Positions 1-9,003 of a DNA stretch of 64,000 nucleotides are shown in pieces. The translations under genes were made by a program, and so were the position numbers. Within the stretch, counting starts at the first letter, position 1. Each line of letters opens with the position of its first letter. Location: assembly GCA_964407695.1 (NCBI GenBank), contig CAYOWQ010000001.1, positions 496,001 to 560,000 of the forward strand, in the 5' to 3' direction. Source of the DNA: CAYOWQ01 sp964407695 (GTDB lineage: Bacteria; Planctomycetota; Phycisphaerae; Phycisphaerales; SM1A02). The notes under the pieces are model-generated. The model searched no databases. It saw nothing but the letters and a program-made list of their open reading frames with translations, and had not been told where the DNA came from.

Positions 1-131
1 GGGAGCGCCCCCGAGGCGTCAGCGTCGAAGTGGTCGTGAAGGTACTCTTCGGCCAGCGAGACGTTTTTGATCGCCGCCAAATGCTTGGCGTGTTCATACG
101 CGACGATCTGATCGATCCACATCCACCGCAT
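1..131 (-). CDS. FabZ-like hotdog dehydratase, partial (C-terminus outside window)
   Basis: Only the first 43 codons are present, from an ATG at 131 reading towards base 1. The peptide begins MRWMWIDQIV and continues with AIKNVSLAEEYLHDHF. This matches the N-terminal strand and the His-Phe catalytic region of the FabZ/FabA hotdog family and closely parallels the FabZ-like gene at 589-1005. It lies 20 bp downstream of the acyl carrier protein gene on the same strand, so the two are probably co-transcribed. The likely role is dehydration of 3-hydroxyacyl-ACP in the cytoplasm. The substrate cannot be judged from this fragment. Confidence 0.75.
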   Translation of the reverse strand, partial: MRWMWIDQIVAYEHAKHLAAIKNVSLAEEYLHDHFDADASGAL

Positions 132-151
132 GGCGGAACAGTCTCGCAGCC

Positions 152-556
152 TCAGGCCGCGAGCTTGCGCTCCACGAAATCCACCAGGCTCTTGACGGTG
201 AAGAGCTCACTGACTTTATCGATGCGCCGATCACCGTCGAATTCGCTGAAATCCACGTGCGGCATCCGCTGGCGAAGGACGACCATTCCCTTGTCGGTGA
301 ATTTTCCGTTGTCCACCAGGGTTGCGTCAGACATCAGATTCTCGGGGAAAAGTTCGCCCTGTTCGATCTTGAAGGGCTTCCCCGGCGCGGAAAACTTCTT
401 TTCCAATCGAAACACGATGTCGAGAAAATCGATCGACTCAGCTTCAAGGTCGCCAGTGAGGGTGGCGTTGGGCGTGATCTCCTCCTGATCGACACCCAAG
501 GCTTCTTCCAGGACATCCTGCACGTTCTTGAAGATCTCGTCGCGGCTCATCGCCAT
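152..556 (-). CDS. acyl carrier protein with enlarged helix II-III loop
   Basis: This 134-residue protein carries an ACP core. The phosphopantetheine attachment Ser is residue 41, in the context LEAESIDFLDIVFRLE. Typical ACPs have about 78 residues. Here an insert of roughly 45 residues (about 57-105) separates the helix after the Ser from the final helix. A GGAGG lies 5 nt before the ATG at 556, which fixes the start. It sits between two FabZ-like genes and downstream of an oxidoreductase-like fusion, so it probably serves a dedicated fatty-acid or polyketide-like pathway rather than housekeeping synthesis. Long-loop ACPs of this kind are known from planctomycetes. The acyl substrate is unknown. 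Confidence 0.85.
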   Translation of the reverse strand: MAMSRDEIFKNVQDVLEEALGVDQEEITPNATLTGDLEAESIDFLDIVFRLEKKFSAPGKPFKIEQGELFPENLMSDATLVDNGKFTDKGMVVLRQRMPHVDFSEFDGDRRIDKVSELFTVKSLVDFVERKLAA

Positions 557-588
557 TCATGCCTCCATCCACCGATCTGGCCATCCAC

Positions 589-1005
589 TCAGACAGCGGC
601 GACCGGCTGCGTCCGTTGAAGAGCCCGCATTGTAAACCTTCCGGACACCGCCGTCTCCCCGACGCCGGTTTCGGGTCGCACCACGTCGGCCGATCCCTTG
701 AACGTGATCGCGCCACCGTCCTCAATTCGACCCATGACTACCTCGACCCGCAGCCCCTCGCCGGGGCGTACAAACGATCCATACCGAAGCGTCTTGACCT
801 CCCCCAGCACGTGGCGCTCGCGGCCGGTCCCCGCGAGCAGCCGCCGGGCTGCCTGAACGAGCGCTTCAAGCATGAGCACGCCGGGAAGGACCGGAAATCC
901 GGGAAAGTGGTCGGCGAGGTACTCCTCGGCCGCCGTGACCTGCTTGATGGCAACGATCCGGTCGGCCGACTGCTCGAGAACCTGATCGATGAGTTGGAAC
1001 TTCAT
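589..1005 (-). CDS. 3-hydroxyacyl-ACP dehydratase, FabZ/FabA-like hotdog protein
   Basis: This 138-residue single-hotdog protein carries the family signature DHFPGFPVLPGVLMLEALVQA, split here as the catalytic His in DHFPG and the acidic residue in LMLEALVQ. The predicted reaction is removal of water from 3-hydroxyacyl-ACP to give trans-2-enoyl-ACP. The start ATG at 1005 overlaps the stop of the upstream 1185-residue gene as ATGA, indicating translational coupling. A GAGG lies just ahead of the start. With the ACP and the partial second FabZ-like gene it forms a compact lipid-synthesis operon. FabZ and FabA cannot be told apart with certainty, so no symbol is assigned. Confidence 0.85.
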   Translation of the reverse strand: MKFQLIDQVLEQSADRIVAIKQVTAAEEYLADHFPGFPVLPGVLMLEALVQAARRLLAGTGRERHVLGEVKTLRYGSFVRPGEGLRVEVVMGRIEDGGAITFKGSADVVRPETGVGETAVSGRFTMRALQRTQPVAAV

Positions 1006-4000
1006 GGCCTCAGGCTAGCAGGGATCGCATTATCTGTCCCCGGAAACGCAGCCTCGCGCACGATCGATTCGGGGGTCTCGCTTCGCAGACGCCCTGACCG
1101 TGCGAGGACATGCAAGCGTGCCAGGGACTCGGCCCAGGCGCCCCGGTCGTCGGGCTGTGCCGCGGCCGCTGATTGGATACAGCCGAGGACCAGGCTTCGA
1201 ACCTCCCGGTCCCGGCGGCTTCCGCGCCATCGAATCGGAATCAGTCGAGCCACCAGCGCGGTGATTCGCGCTGGCCAATCGCTCGATCGAAACTCGATCC
1301 GAATCCGATGCCCGAAACCGCGGGCTTCCAGACGGTTGAAATAGCGCCGCTCGATCTGGTCGCCGCGGGGGAGTCGAACACTGAGCCGTTCGCGCATGCG
1401 GCGACGATGTTCGAGGCTCATCGCCGTTGTGGAGAGGTAGAAGAGGTCGCGAATAAGCATCGATTCGGCAATCGCGGGCAGGGCAAGGCGAAGGAGTGCA
1501 ACGCCGGTCCCGGTGCCGCCGTCATCCAGGAGCGGCACAAGAACCTCGGCCATCTGGGTTGCATACGCCAAGCCACCCCACATCGATGCCCGGTAGAACG
1601 CCATGACGAGCTCACGTTCGATCTCAGGCGTCCGTGCCCCTCGGCCGGCGGCGATCAGCTTTGACAGGGCTGAACGCACCAGGTGCTCGAATCCCACGGC
1701 TTCGTTTCGATCCGGCCAACTGCCTCGCGAGATGGAGAGCACCATTCGCCGTACCAGGCGCTCCACGGGTTCGTCTCGATCACCCTGATCAAGCTTCAGG
1801 TCGCCGATGGCCAGCCGGCGCCCGATCTGAAGCGCTTCAAGAGACCGTCCGAATCCGCGGGCCTCGAGTCGGCGCGCTGCAGCCTCGATGGCCTCAATGG
1901 AAACAGGGATGAATCCCTTCTGGAAGGCCACGCCGATCATGACAAGATCAGTCAACCGGTCAGTGAAGAAATACGATCGACAGATCGAGGCGAATGGATC
2001 AACGAGTGTTCCGGGACGCATGGCTCGCGGGGCGGCCAGACGAAGGGCCGAAGAGGCGAGCCGGGCGAACTCGTCATCATGCTGATCATCGAGTGGCGCA
2101 TCGTTGATGATGCCGAAGGTCCGCGCCGGATCTGCCACGCGAAGGTCTTGGTCCGGCCCCAAAGCGCGAATGGATTCGAGGATGTCGACCCCTAGGACCA
2201 GGTCGGCCTCGCCCCATGGAATCTGAATGTTGGACGGCGGTCCCCACTCGGCCGATCGTGCTGACGCCTGGGCTGCAATTGCCTGCCGTGTAAACAGGAT
2301 CTGGTTCCACGCACGACGGCCGGGAGCGATCGGGGAGGGCTCTGTAATGCAGCGCACGTGGTAACCCATGGACCGTCCGGCATCGGCGATCAGCATGGCT
2401 GCTGCGCCGGGTGCGGGACCGCGCCACCCGGCGATATGGACCCGCCAGACTCCCGCCGACGCGTGCTCCGGCTTGGGAACCGGAAGTCGCGTCGAAAGGT
2501 CGAGCCGTCTCCATGGGGCGGGGGGTCTGGTCCGGACAACTTCGATCTGCTCCAGCAACGGGCGAACCCTGAGGCGCCACGGCGTCCAGATGGACCTGCT
2601 GATTTTCTCGACGCTGACGTCGCTGCGCGCGGGCAGTGCCTCGCGGCGAGCCGTGCGCGCCAACTCCGCTCCTGACGTCATGGCGGCCGGTCCGAACTCC
2701 ACGCCATAATCCGCGGGAAGGATGAGACGCTGCCGGGGCTGAAACCCCAGGCGATCCACCTCAACAAATTCGGCTTCCAGGGCTGCGGGATCGTGTGGGG
2801 TCTCACCGCCATCGCGAACGATGAGCACCGTGACTGATTCAAGGAGGGCCGCCTCATTGAGCGCTTCCTCGAGTTCGGTTCCCGAACCAAGATTTGCGAT
2901 GCGCACCACGACCTGGCCGACGCCGCCCGACGATCGGCCTCGAGACCGGCGGTCGCCCTCCGCGGGTATGACCGCACGCACCAGTCGTTCGGTGTCTGGA
3001 TGATCATCATCGCCCTGGTCGGCGACAATGATGATTGCCGGTCGACCGGTCACAGCGACATGCCGGATGGTACTCGGGCCGACGTGGACAAACGTCCGTC
3101 GAGTAAAGAGTTCGACTTGAACCACTCGGACCCGCGGGCCTTCCGGTTGGATGCCGTCGATCGCGAGAACGCTCGGGGGAATGTCAGATTCCTCTGTGGC
3201 CGTCTGCTCGCGTAATTGCTGGTCGACCGATTCGAGCCGATGGCGAATATCCCGCAGCATGGCATCAGCGCCAAACATGCTGCTTCGAGGTGGGAGGTGC
3301 AGCGCGCTCAAGTCAGCGTCGATTCGACTGAGCCGGCCGGAAATCTTCTCCGCGGGCCGAATCGCGTGGAAGAGCGGCAGACCCTTTCGAGCAAGAATGC
3401 TCGGATTCAAGGCATCCCCGGGTTCGATCAACGACTCCTCCGACGTTGATTCAGATTCATTCCGCGGGATTGATCGCCACCACACCGTGCCGGGTGATTC
3501 ACCCCTTCGACGCATCGTCTCTGCGGCACTCAGAATCGATTGGCCGATCGATCCCGGTCGGGGCTCCAGGACGATCGCATGTCGAACGCGTTCAAGAAAT
3601 CGAGCGAGCACGGACTCATCAATTGGATGGATCAATCCAAGGCGCAGGACCGGTATGCGCCCGCCCAGCTTCAGGTCATGAAACAGGTGCTTAAGCGCCA
3701 TGGCGCAGGGGCCGGAGACGATGAAGCCCGCCGGGACACGCTCTCCCCGGCTGGGCGGGCTGGACTGACGATTCAACTCATAGCGGCGCGCCTGACGAAG
3801 GACATCACCGCTCTCACCGGCCCGGACCGCCCGTCGACGCCGGCGCAGGTAATGAGCGAGATCCATACGGTCCGCCACGCGATTGGGGCGGCATTCAAGA
3901 GTGTCGATCTGACGAAGAATGGATTCATGAACCACGATGGCCGCCGGTGACGCGGTGGCTCCCGAACCTGCCCGGCTGATTCGCATGGCGAATTCGATCA

Positions 4001-4559
4001 TGTCGCGCAGGGTGGAAAGGTCCACGGCTTCAAGGCACGGCCAATTCAAGCGCATGGCGATTCGGCGAGGACACGACGCGCCTGGTGATCCGGGCCGATC
4101 CTCCAGAAGCACGCACACGGCGCCCTCACCGTCGAGGCGTCCCCGCGAGAACTGGTCCAGCATCGGCACAGACGCATCGAGCATCAGATTGGGAATCAAC
4201 GCCAGCGCTCTTCGGCCGGAGCGAGCGGATTGCATCGCCACGGCCAACGCTCGCGGTCCGTCAGGCACGGCCTCGACGGTGCAGCCGTGGGAAGCCAGCA
4301 ATCGGGCGACCGTATCCTCGGTCGCCAGACGCAGCATCGCCGCAATGCTGCTTTGCCGATCTCCGCGCTCGCCTCCCCATCCGGACCAGGGTGCCAGAAC
4401 ATGGTGAATGGCGGCCTCGCTCTCAAGGCATCCCTTGAGGATGGCCTCCCCTGCTGAGAAGAGTTCGAGTCCCTCGGACCGAGCAAGGTTCAGGACGGGA
4501 CCGACGTTCGTGGGCACCCGTGAAGTGTAATCAACGCTTTGGAGTGTCGCAGCGTTCAA
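1002..4559 (-). CDS. 2-oxoacid (indolepyruvate-type) oxidoreductase-like fusion, apparently degenerate
   Basis: This is an 1185-residue protein. The N-terminal part (about 25-330) resembles the pyrimidine-binding and transketolase-C-like regions of IorA-type 2-oxoacid:ferredoxin oxidoreductases, for example FSAGEAILKGCLES near residue 35. A region near 720-950 resembles the gamma/IorB domain (WRVHIAGWRGPAPGAAAM, then GEADLVLGVDILESIRAL). I cannot find the CPGC thiamine-site motif, a GDxGC motif or any ferredoxin-type Cys-x2-Cys-x2-Cys cluster, so catalysis is doubtful. The listed start is TTG with a poor ribosome site; a GTG about 13 codons inside is an alternative. It is coupled to the downstream FabZ-like gene by a 4-bp overlap, which ties it to lipid synthesis. 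The assignment is moderate. Confidence 0.6.
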   Translation of the reverse strand: MNAATLQSVDYTSRVPTNVGPVLNLARSEGLELFSAGEAILKGCLESEAAIHHVLAPWSGWGGERGDRQSSIAAMLRLATEDTVARLLASHGCTVEAVPDGPRALAVAMQSARSGRRALALIPNLMLDASVPMLDQFSRGRLDGEGAVCVLLEDRPGSPGASCPRRIAMRLNWPCLEAVDLSTLRDMIEFAMRISRAGSGATASPAAIVVHESILRQIDTLECRPNRVADRMDLAHYLRRRRRAVRAGESGDVLRQARRYELNRQSSPPSRGERVPAGFIVSGPCAMALKHLFHDLKLGGRIPVLRLGLIHPIDESVLARFLERVRHAIVLEPRPGSIGQSILSAAETMRRRGESPGTVWWRSIPRNESESTSEESLIEPGDALNPSILARKGLPLFHAIRPAEKISGRLSRIDADLSALHLPPRSSMFGADAMLRDIRHRLESVDQQLREQTATEESDIPPSVLAIDGIQPEGPRVRVVQVELFTRRTFVHVGPSTIRHVAVTGRPAIIIVADQGDDDHPDTERLVRAVIPAEGDRRSRGRSSGGVGQVVVRIANLGSGTELEEALNEAALLESVTVLIVRDGGETPHDPAALEAEFVEVDRLGFQPRQRLILPADYGVEFGPAAMTSGAELARTARREALPARSDVSVEKISRSIWTPWRLRVRPLLEQIEVVRTRPPAPWRRLDLSTRLPVPKPEHASAGVWRVHIAGWRGPAPGAAAMLIADAGRSMGYHVRCITEPSPIAPGRRAWNQILFTRQAIAAQASARSAEWGPPSNIQIPWGEADLVLGVDILESIRALGPDQDLRVADPARTFGIINDAPLDDQHDDEFARLASSALRLAAPRAMRPGTLVDPFASICRSYFFTDRLTDLVMIGVAFQKGFIPVSIEAIEAAARRLEARGFGRSLEALQIGRRLAIGDLKLDQGDRDEPVERLVRRMVLSISRGSWPDRNEAVGFEHLVRSALSKLIAAGRGARTPEIERELVMAFYRASMWGGLAYATQMAEVLVPLLDDGGTGTGVALLRLALPAIAESMLIRDLFYLSTTAMSLEHRRRMRERLSVRLPRGDQIERRYFNRLEARGFGHRIRIEFRSSDWPARITALVARLIPIRWRGSRRDREVRSLVLGCIQSAAAAQPDDRGAWAESLARLHVLARSGRLRSETPESIVREAAFPGTDNAIPASLRP

Positions 4560-4663
4560 ACCGCCTGAGCATTGGGTAGGATCTCACATCCTTGGTGAAC
4601 CTTCCTCGGGCACCTGGAATCAAAGCGATGGATTCGGGCCCACCCAACGCACGGAGCATGAAG

Positions 4664-5959
4664 ATGAAGCACCGCGTTCGCCGACGCATCGCAATGTTTA
4701 TTGTCGCCGCAACAGTCGCATCCACTGCCGGACCTGTCCAGAGCGAGCCGCCGTCAGATGGGCCGTTGGTCGCTTCGATGGCTCTGACGAAGTGGCCCCC
4801 AATTGGCGAAATGGCCCCGGAATTCCGCCTCTCAACACCCGATGGAAAGCCGGTTTCTCTTGTCGAACTGGAAGCTAGTGGTCCGGTGGCCGTGATTTTT
4901 CTTCGCGGCTGGGTGGGGAAGCAATGCCCCATCTGCACCGGGCAGGTGGGGTCGCTGATCGCCAGGGAGTCGGAATTGAAGGCCTTCAATGGGCACGTCG
5001 TGCTGATTTATCCGGGTTCCGACGAGAAGTTGTCCGAACATGCCCGTGAGTTCATGCCGGCTGACCTTCCGGAGCAGTTTCATCTTGTTGTCGACCCCGG
5101 AATGGGAACCGGTTCATTTTGGGGCCTTCGATGGGATGCGCCCGGCGAAACGGTCCATCCGTCGACGTTTGTCATCGATCGAAACGGGCGCATCACCTAT
5201 CTTAAGGTGAGCGATAGCCATGGCGGACGGGCCGATGCCGACGAGGTGGTTGCAGCCTTGCGGAAGGCCTCTGAGGCCGTTGCGAGCAGCTCCGGGTCCG
5301 TACCACTTTCGGATCGACTTGCCGCGTTCAAGCGTCAATTTGCGCGCATCGCGCCGCCTGACCGCGCTGCTGTATACGAGAAGGGTGTGAAGGATGTGGC
5401 CGCATCGGGCGTATTGTCGAGCGCCAAGAAGGTAGGGGAGGCGGCACCCAACTTTGAACTTCCGGACGCCAATGGAAAGACCGTCAGCCTGAAGGCGGTC
5501 CTGGCCGAAGGGCCGGCGGTGATGATCTGGTATCGAGGCGGCTGGTGCCCCTATTGCAATATCGAACTCCGCGCGTTTCAGGAACGGTTTGACGAGATTC
5601 GATCGCTCGGGGCCATGCTTGTTGCGATCTCACCCGAAACACCGGATCACTCGCTCGACACCGCTGAGAGGAACGGGCTCCAATTTGTCGTGCTGAGCGA
5701 CTCCGGAAACCAGGCCGCTGCCGCCTACGGCCTTCGTTACACCCTTCCCGCTGACCTCGTGCAGGCGTTCAAGGGCCGTCTCGATCTGGAATCCTTCAAC
5801 GGAGATTCGAGCAACACGCTTCCGCTTGCGGCGGCCTACGTGGTGGATCGCGACGGGAAGATCCGATTTGCATCGGTCGGTGCCGACTACCGCGAACGTG
5901 CCGACCCCGATGACGTGATCGGAGTCCTGAAGTCGCTGGATCAGGAGAAACAACCCTGA
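4664..5959 (+). CDS. secreted tandem peroxiredoxin / AhpC-TSA protein
   Basis: Two thioredoxin-fold AhpC/TSA domains are fused in 431 residues. The first has CPIC (Cys88, Cys91) in GWVGKQCPIC. The second has CPYC (Cys295, Cys298) in GGWCPYC. Each is followed by the VIDRNGRI or VVDRDGKI strand typical of peroxiredoxins and TlpA-like proteins. The start is chosen at 4664 because GGAG lies 7 nt upstream; the frame is open for 24 more codons. The N-terminus (MKHRVRRRIAMFIVAATVAS) is a signal peptide, so the protein is probably exported. A role in peroxide removal or disulfide reduction is inferred. It is divergent from the oxidoreductase fusion and convergent with the sulfotransferase, leaving 5 bp between stops. 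Confidence 0.8.
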   Translation: MKHRVRRRIAMFIVAATVASTAGPVQSEPPSDGPLVASMALTKWPPIGEMAPEFRLSTPDGKPVSLVELEASGPVAVIFLRGWVGKQCPICTGQVGSLIARESELKAFNGHVVLIYPGSDEKLSEHAREFMPADLPEQFHLVVDPGMGTGSFWGLRWDAPGETVHPSTFVIDRNGRITYLKVSDSHGGRADADEVVAALRKASEAVASSSGSVPLSDRLAAFKRQFARIAPPDRAAVYEKGVKDVAASGVLSSAKKVGEAAPNFELPDANGKTVSLKAVLAEGPAVMIWYRGGWCPYCNIELRAFQERFDEIRSLGAMLVAISPETPDHSLDTAERNGLQFVVLSDSGNQAAAAYGLRYTLPADLVQAFKGRLDLESFNGDSSNTLPLAAAYVVDRDGKIRFASVGADYRERADPDDVIGVLKSLDQEKQP

Positions 5960-5964
5960 GTGAA

Positions 5965-6771
5965 TCAGATCGCAGACGCCTCGGCGTCCAGCAGATCGCC
6001 ATAGCCGGCGGCACGCATGTCGTCGCCGACCTCGCTCTCGAAGTAGCGGTTCAGGTCGCGATCAAAAATGTCTCGCCAATTTCCGGGTCTCACCCGACGC
6101 TTGTGCTGCGTGACGTCCTCGATCGAGGGCGGAGCCACGTCCGCGGCCAGTGCCGGCCCAACGTGCTGAACCAGGTCTGGATGCCAACCGAGGTATTCGA
6201 CAACCCGCTGGTACCACAACAGGAAATTGTTGACCATCAGTCGATAGGGCACATGAAGCGTGTGCGGATACCGTTTCATGAAGGCCACGCAGGCGCGAAA
6301 TTCTCGGATCGCATCCTTGGCCGTGTGGCTGCGGATCGCGTCGATGGGAGCCGACTTTTGAAGTCGGGATCGCTGGCGAAGAAAGGCTTCGGAATTGCCC
6401 GGGGGGACGGTGTGGCTGTATGCCAGCGAGTAGTAGAGCGAGACGGCGACATCTCGTGGGTCGCGGACCACCATGACAATTTTCTTGTCCGAGAAACGGC
6501 CCGCGGAGGAATCCGGAGATTCGCGGAGATCGTCAAACATTTCCGGGTAGACGCGAATCGCAAGCACTCCCTGCGGCGGCAACGGATGCTCGGCAATGGA
6601 AAGCCCCTGCTGCTGCAGGACCCCGAAGTTCATGACGCGAAGGCCCGGATACATGGCGATCGCCGACAGAGTGAAGTTCCCGGCCAGAAACGTTGATCCG
6701 GCCTTGTGCATTGAAGCCAGAATCGCCGTGGGCAGATCGCTTCCATTCGTGTGCTGTCTTGAGAGGCGCAT
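5965..6771 (-). CDS. sulfotransferase family protein
   Basis: The protein has 268 residues. It carries a PAPS 5'-phosphosulfate loop near residue 20 (SMHKAGSTFL), a 3'-phosphate site near 100 (VVRDPRDVAVSLYYS) and the late RRVRPGNWRD segment that closes on PAPS. These are the three landmarks of the cytosolic-type sulfotransferase fold (PF00685). It should transfer sulfate from PAPS to a hydroxyl on a lipid, glycan or small molecule; the acceptor is unknown. A sugar-phosphate transferase lies two genes upstream on the same strand, so a surface polysaccharide acceptor is possible, but that is inference. Sulfotransferases are abundant in planctomycetes. Confidence 0.8.
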   Translation of the reverse strand: MRLSRQHTNGSDLPTAILASMHKAGSTFLAGNFTLSAIAMYPGLRVMNFGVLQQQGLSIAEHPLPPQGVLAIRVYPEMFDDLRESPDSSAGRFSDKKIVMVVRDPRDVAVSLYYSLAYSHTVPPGNSEAFLRQRSRLQKSAPIDAIRSHTAKDAIREFRACVAFMKRYPHTLHVPYRLMVNNFLLWYQRVVEYLGWHPDLVQHVGPALAADVAPPSIEDVTQHKRRVRPGNWRDIFDRDLNRYFESEVGDDMRAAGYGDLLDAEASAI

Positions 6772-6834
6772 ACCGGCAACATCGGTCGAATGGAGAAAGG
6801 CTCGCTACCCGAAACCGCTCAGGAGAGAAGTTTC

Positions 6835-7518
6835 CTACACGCCGGACTCGCGAAAGCCTCGTTCACGCAGAATGCAGGCATCGCACCGGCCACAGGCGGT
6901 GCCCGTTGAGGGATCAGGGTCGTAACACGAGTGGGTCAAGGTGAAGTCAACGCCGAGTTCGCGGCCTCGTCGAACGATTCCGGCCTTGGTCAGCGCGGCA
7001 AGCGGTGTACAGATCTTGATTGGCGACTCGGTGTGCTCGACACCAAATCGGGTGGCCAGATTCGCCATGCGCTCGAAGGCATCTATGAATTCCGGCCTGC
7101 AGTCCGGGTATCCGGAATAGTCGATGGCATTCACCCCGATGTAGATGTCTGTAGCACCAAGGGTCTCTGCCCACGCGAGCGCGAGCGAGAGAAAGATGGT
7201 GTTTCGAGCGGGAACATACGTAACCGGGATGGCTGCTTCGGCATCGGCACTTCCGATTCGGTCCTTGGGCACCGTGATATCCGCCGTCAGGGCCGACCCG
7301 CCGATCAGGCGCAGATCGAGCGACAACACGAGGTGCCGTGCGACACCTATCGATGCCGCAACCCTTCGGGCCGCCTGCAGTTCAAATCGGTGCCTCTGGC
7401 CATAATCAAACGAGATCGCGTGGCACGCGAAGCCCGCCGCCTTGGCCTCAGCCAGGCAGACGGCGGAGTCCATACCGCCGGAAAGAAGAATCACTGCAGG
7501 ACGTTGCGCCGGTTTCAC
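6835..7518 (-). CDS. queC: 7-cyano-7-deazaguanine synthase QueC
   Basis: QueC converts 7-carboxy-7-deazaguanine to preQ0 with ATP and ammonia, a step in queuosine synthesis for tRNA. The 227 residues match the family length. The PP-loop SGGMDS is near residue 13, FDYGQRHRFEL follows, VPARNTIFLSLA is at mid-protein, and the C-terminus has the four-Cys zinc site (Cys in SCYDPD, then CGRCDAC). The start is GTG at 7518. The gene lies 15 bp after the stop of the sugar-phosphate transferase gene on the same strand. No other queuosine gene is nearby. Confidence 0.95.
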   Translation of the reverse strand: MKPAQRPAVILLSGGMDSAVCLAEAKAAGFACHAISFDYGQRHRFELQAARRVAASIGVARHLVLSLDLRLIGGSALTADITVPKDRIGSADAEAAIPVTYVPARNTIFLSLALAWAETLGATDIYIGVNAIDYSGYPDCRPEFIDAFERMANLATRFGVEHTESPIKICTPLAALTKAGIVRRGRELGVDFTLTHSCYDPDPSTGTACGRCDACILRERGFRESGV

Positions 7519-7533
7519 GGGGCGGCGACCGAA

Positions 7534-8985
7534 CTAGCGGGCATTGGCATGGACAAATCCCTTGAAGATCGTGAGCCAGAGGATTCTCAAGTCGAAAAGA
7601 ATCGACCAATTCCTGATGTAGAAGAGATCATATTGGAGGCGCTTCTTCAGGCTGGTGTCGCCGCGAAGGCCGTTCACCTGCGCCCAGCCGGTCATGCCCG
7701 CTTTGACATTCTGTCGGAGCATATACCCGCGCCAGTCTTCTTTAAACCGCTCGATCAATTCGGGTCGCTCCGGGCGTGGACCCACGAGCGACATTTCACC
7801 CAGCAGCACATTGAATAACTGAGGGAGCTCATCCAAGCTCGTTGATCGCAGAAACCGACCGAGCGGTGTGATCCGCGGATCGTCGGCCTTGGTCCAAGCC
7901 TCGGTGCCCTTGCCCGCATCGCGAAGCGCCTGGGCCTCGGCCTCGACATGACTCATGGTGCGGAACTTGAAGATCTTGAATCGCTTTCCGTAGATACTCA
8001 TGCGTTCCTGGCGGAAGATCACCGGTCCGGGTCCCGATCGACGAATCAGGATGGCGATCAACACCATGGGTAGGCCGAAGACCGCCAATGCGGCAAATGC
8101 CCCGGCCACATCCAGCAGGCGTTTGGCCGCCCGGCCCCAGCCACGGAGCGGACTTTCACGAACGCTCAGGATGGGCATGCCGTCCAGTTCGCCGACCTGC
8201 ATGTTGATCGGCAGAAACTTGGGGTTCATGTCGGGCACCACCCGCACATCGAGCGGGTAGCGCTCCAGCCTGAGCAGAATCTGCGACAACTCCGCACTCA
8301 TTCGTCCGGGCAGGGCAATGAACACCCCGGAGATTTCATCGGCATCGATCGCCTTCTCAAGGTCGTTCAATCCGCCACGCACCGGAAGGCCTGCGAGGGT
8401 CTTCACGCGGGCCTCTGGATGGTGGCTGAGGAAGAAGGAAGGCGTAATGCCCGTCCAGCTGTTGCGCATCAGGGTGTGTACCACAACCTGGCCCAATCGA
8501 CCGCAACCGATGATTGCCACATGTCGAAGATTCCACCCCTGGCGGCGAAGCCAGCGCAATCCACCGCGAAAGGCAGCACGCCAGCCAATCAGCATTGTCA
8601 TGCTCAGGATGCCGAAGCAGCCAAACTGAATGGCGCTGAACTGGCGGGAATCAAAGAGCACATTCCGAAAGAGGCTGAGAACCGCAATCGTCAAACCCAG
8701 TCCCAGCACGACCGCGCGGACGATGACCATCGCCTCGCGATAAAACCGCTGATCACGACGAGGGACATACAACGCGCAGGCGATCATCGAAATGACCATG
8801 ATCGGCGTTGCCACGGTCAGCGGAATGGCGTGCGTGCGATAGGTCACCCCGGTTTCCAGCACCGGGAACCACGGGGTCAGCCAGTCAAATCGTGCCTGGT
8901 ACGCCAGGATGCTGGCGCCGGCGACGATGGCGGCGTCGGTCGCCATCAAGACTGATTTGAATACTTGCTGTTGCTGCTTCAGCAC
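7534..8985 (-). CDS. polyprenyl glycosylphosphotransferase (undecaprenyl-phosphate sugar-phosphate transferase)
   Basis: This 483-residue inner-membrane protein is of the WbaP/WcaJ type. The first ~130 residues contain several hydrophobic segments. A central nucleotide-binding CoA-like region follows (VAIIGCGRLGQVVVHTL), then a further membrane segment near 290. The C-terminal catalytic domain has RSGPGPVIFRQERM, FKIFKFRTM, STSLDELPQLFNVL and LVGPRPERPELIE. It should load a sugar-1-phosphate from a UDP-sugar onto undecaprenyl phosphate, starting an exopolysaccharide or O-antigen unit. The start is GTG. No glycosyltransferase or Wzx/Wzy cluster is adjacent, so the polymer cannot be named. Confidence 0.9.
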   Translation of the reverse strand: MLKQQQQVFKSVLMATDAAIVAGASILAYQARFDWLTPWFPVLETGVTYRTHAIPLTVATPIMVISMIACALYVPRRDQRFYREAMVIVRAVVLGLGLTIAVLSLFRNVLFDSRQFSAIQFGCFGILSMTMLIGWRAAFRGGLRWLRRQGWNLRHVAIIGCGRLGQVVVHTLMRNSWTGITPSFFLSHHPEARVKTLAGLPVRGGLNDLEKAIDADEISGVFIALPGRMSAELSQILLRLERYPLDVRVVPDMNPKFLPINMQVGELDGMPILSVRESPLRGWGRAAKRLLDVAGAFAALAVFGLPMVLIAILIRRSGPGPVIFRQERMSIYGKRFKIFKFRTMSHVEAEAQALRDAGKGTEAWTKADDPRITPLGRFLRSTSLDELPQLFNVLLGEMSLVGPRPERPELIERFKEDWRGYMLRQNVKAGMTGWAQVNGLRGDTSLKKRLQYDLFYIRNWSILFDLRILWLTIFKGFVHANAR

Positions 8986-9003
8986 GGGACTAGTCTCGAA
9001 GGT

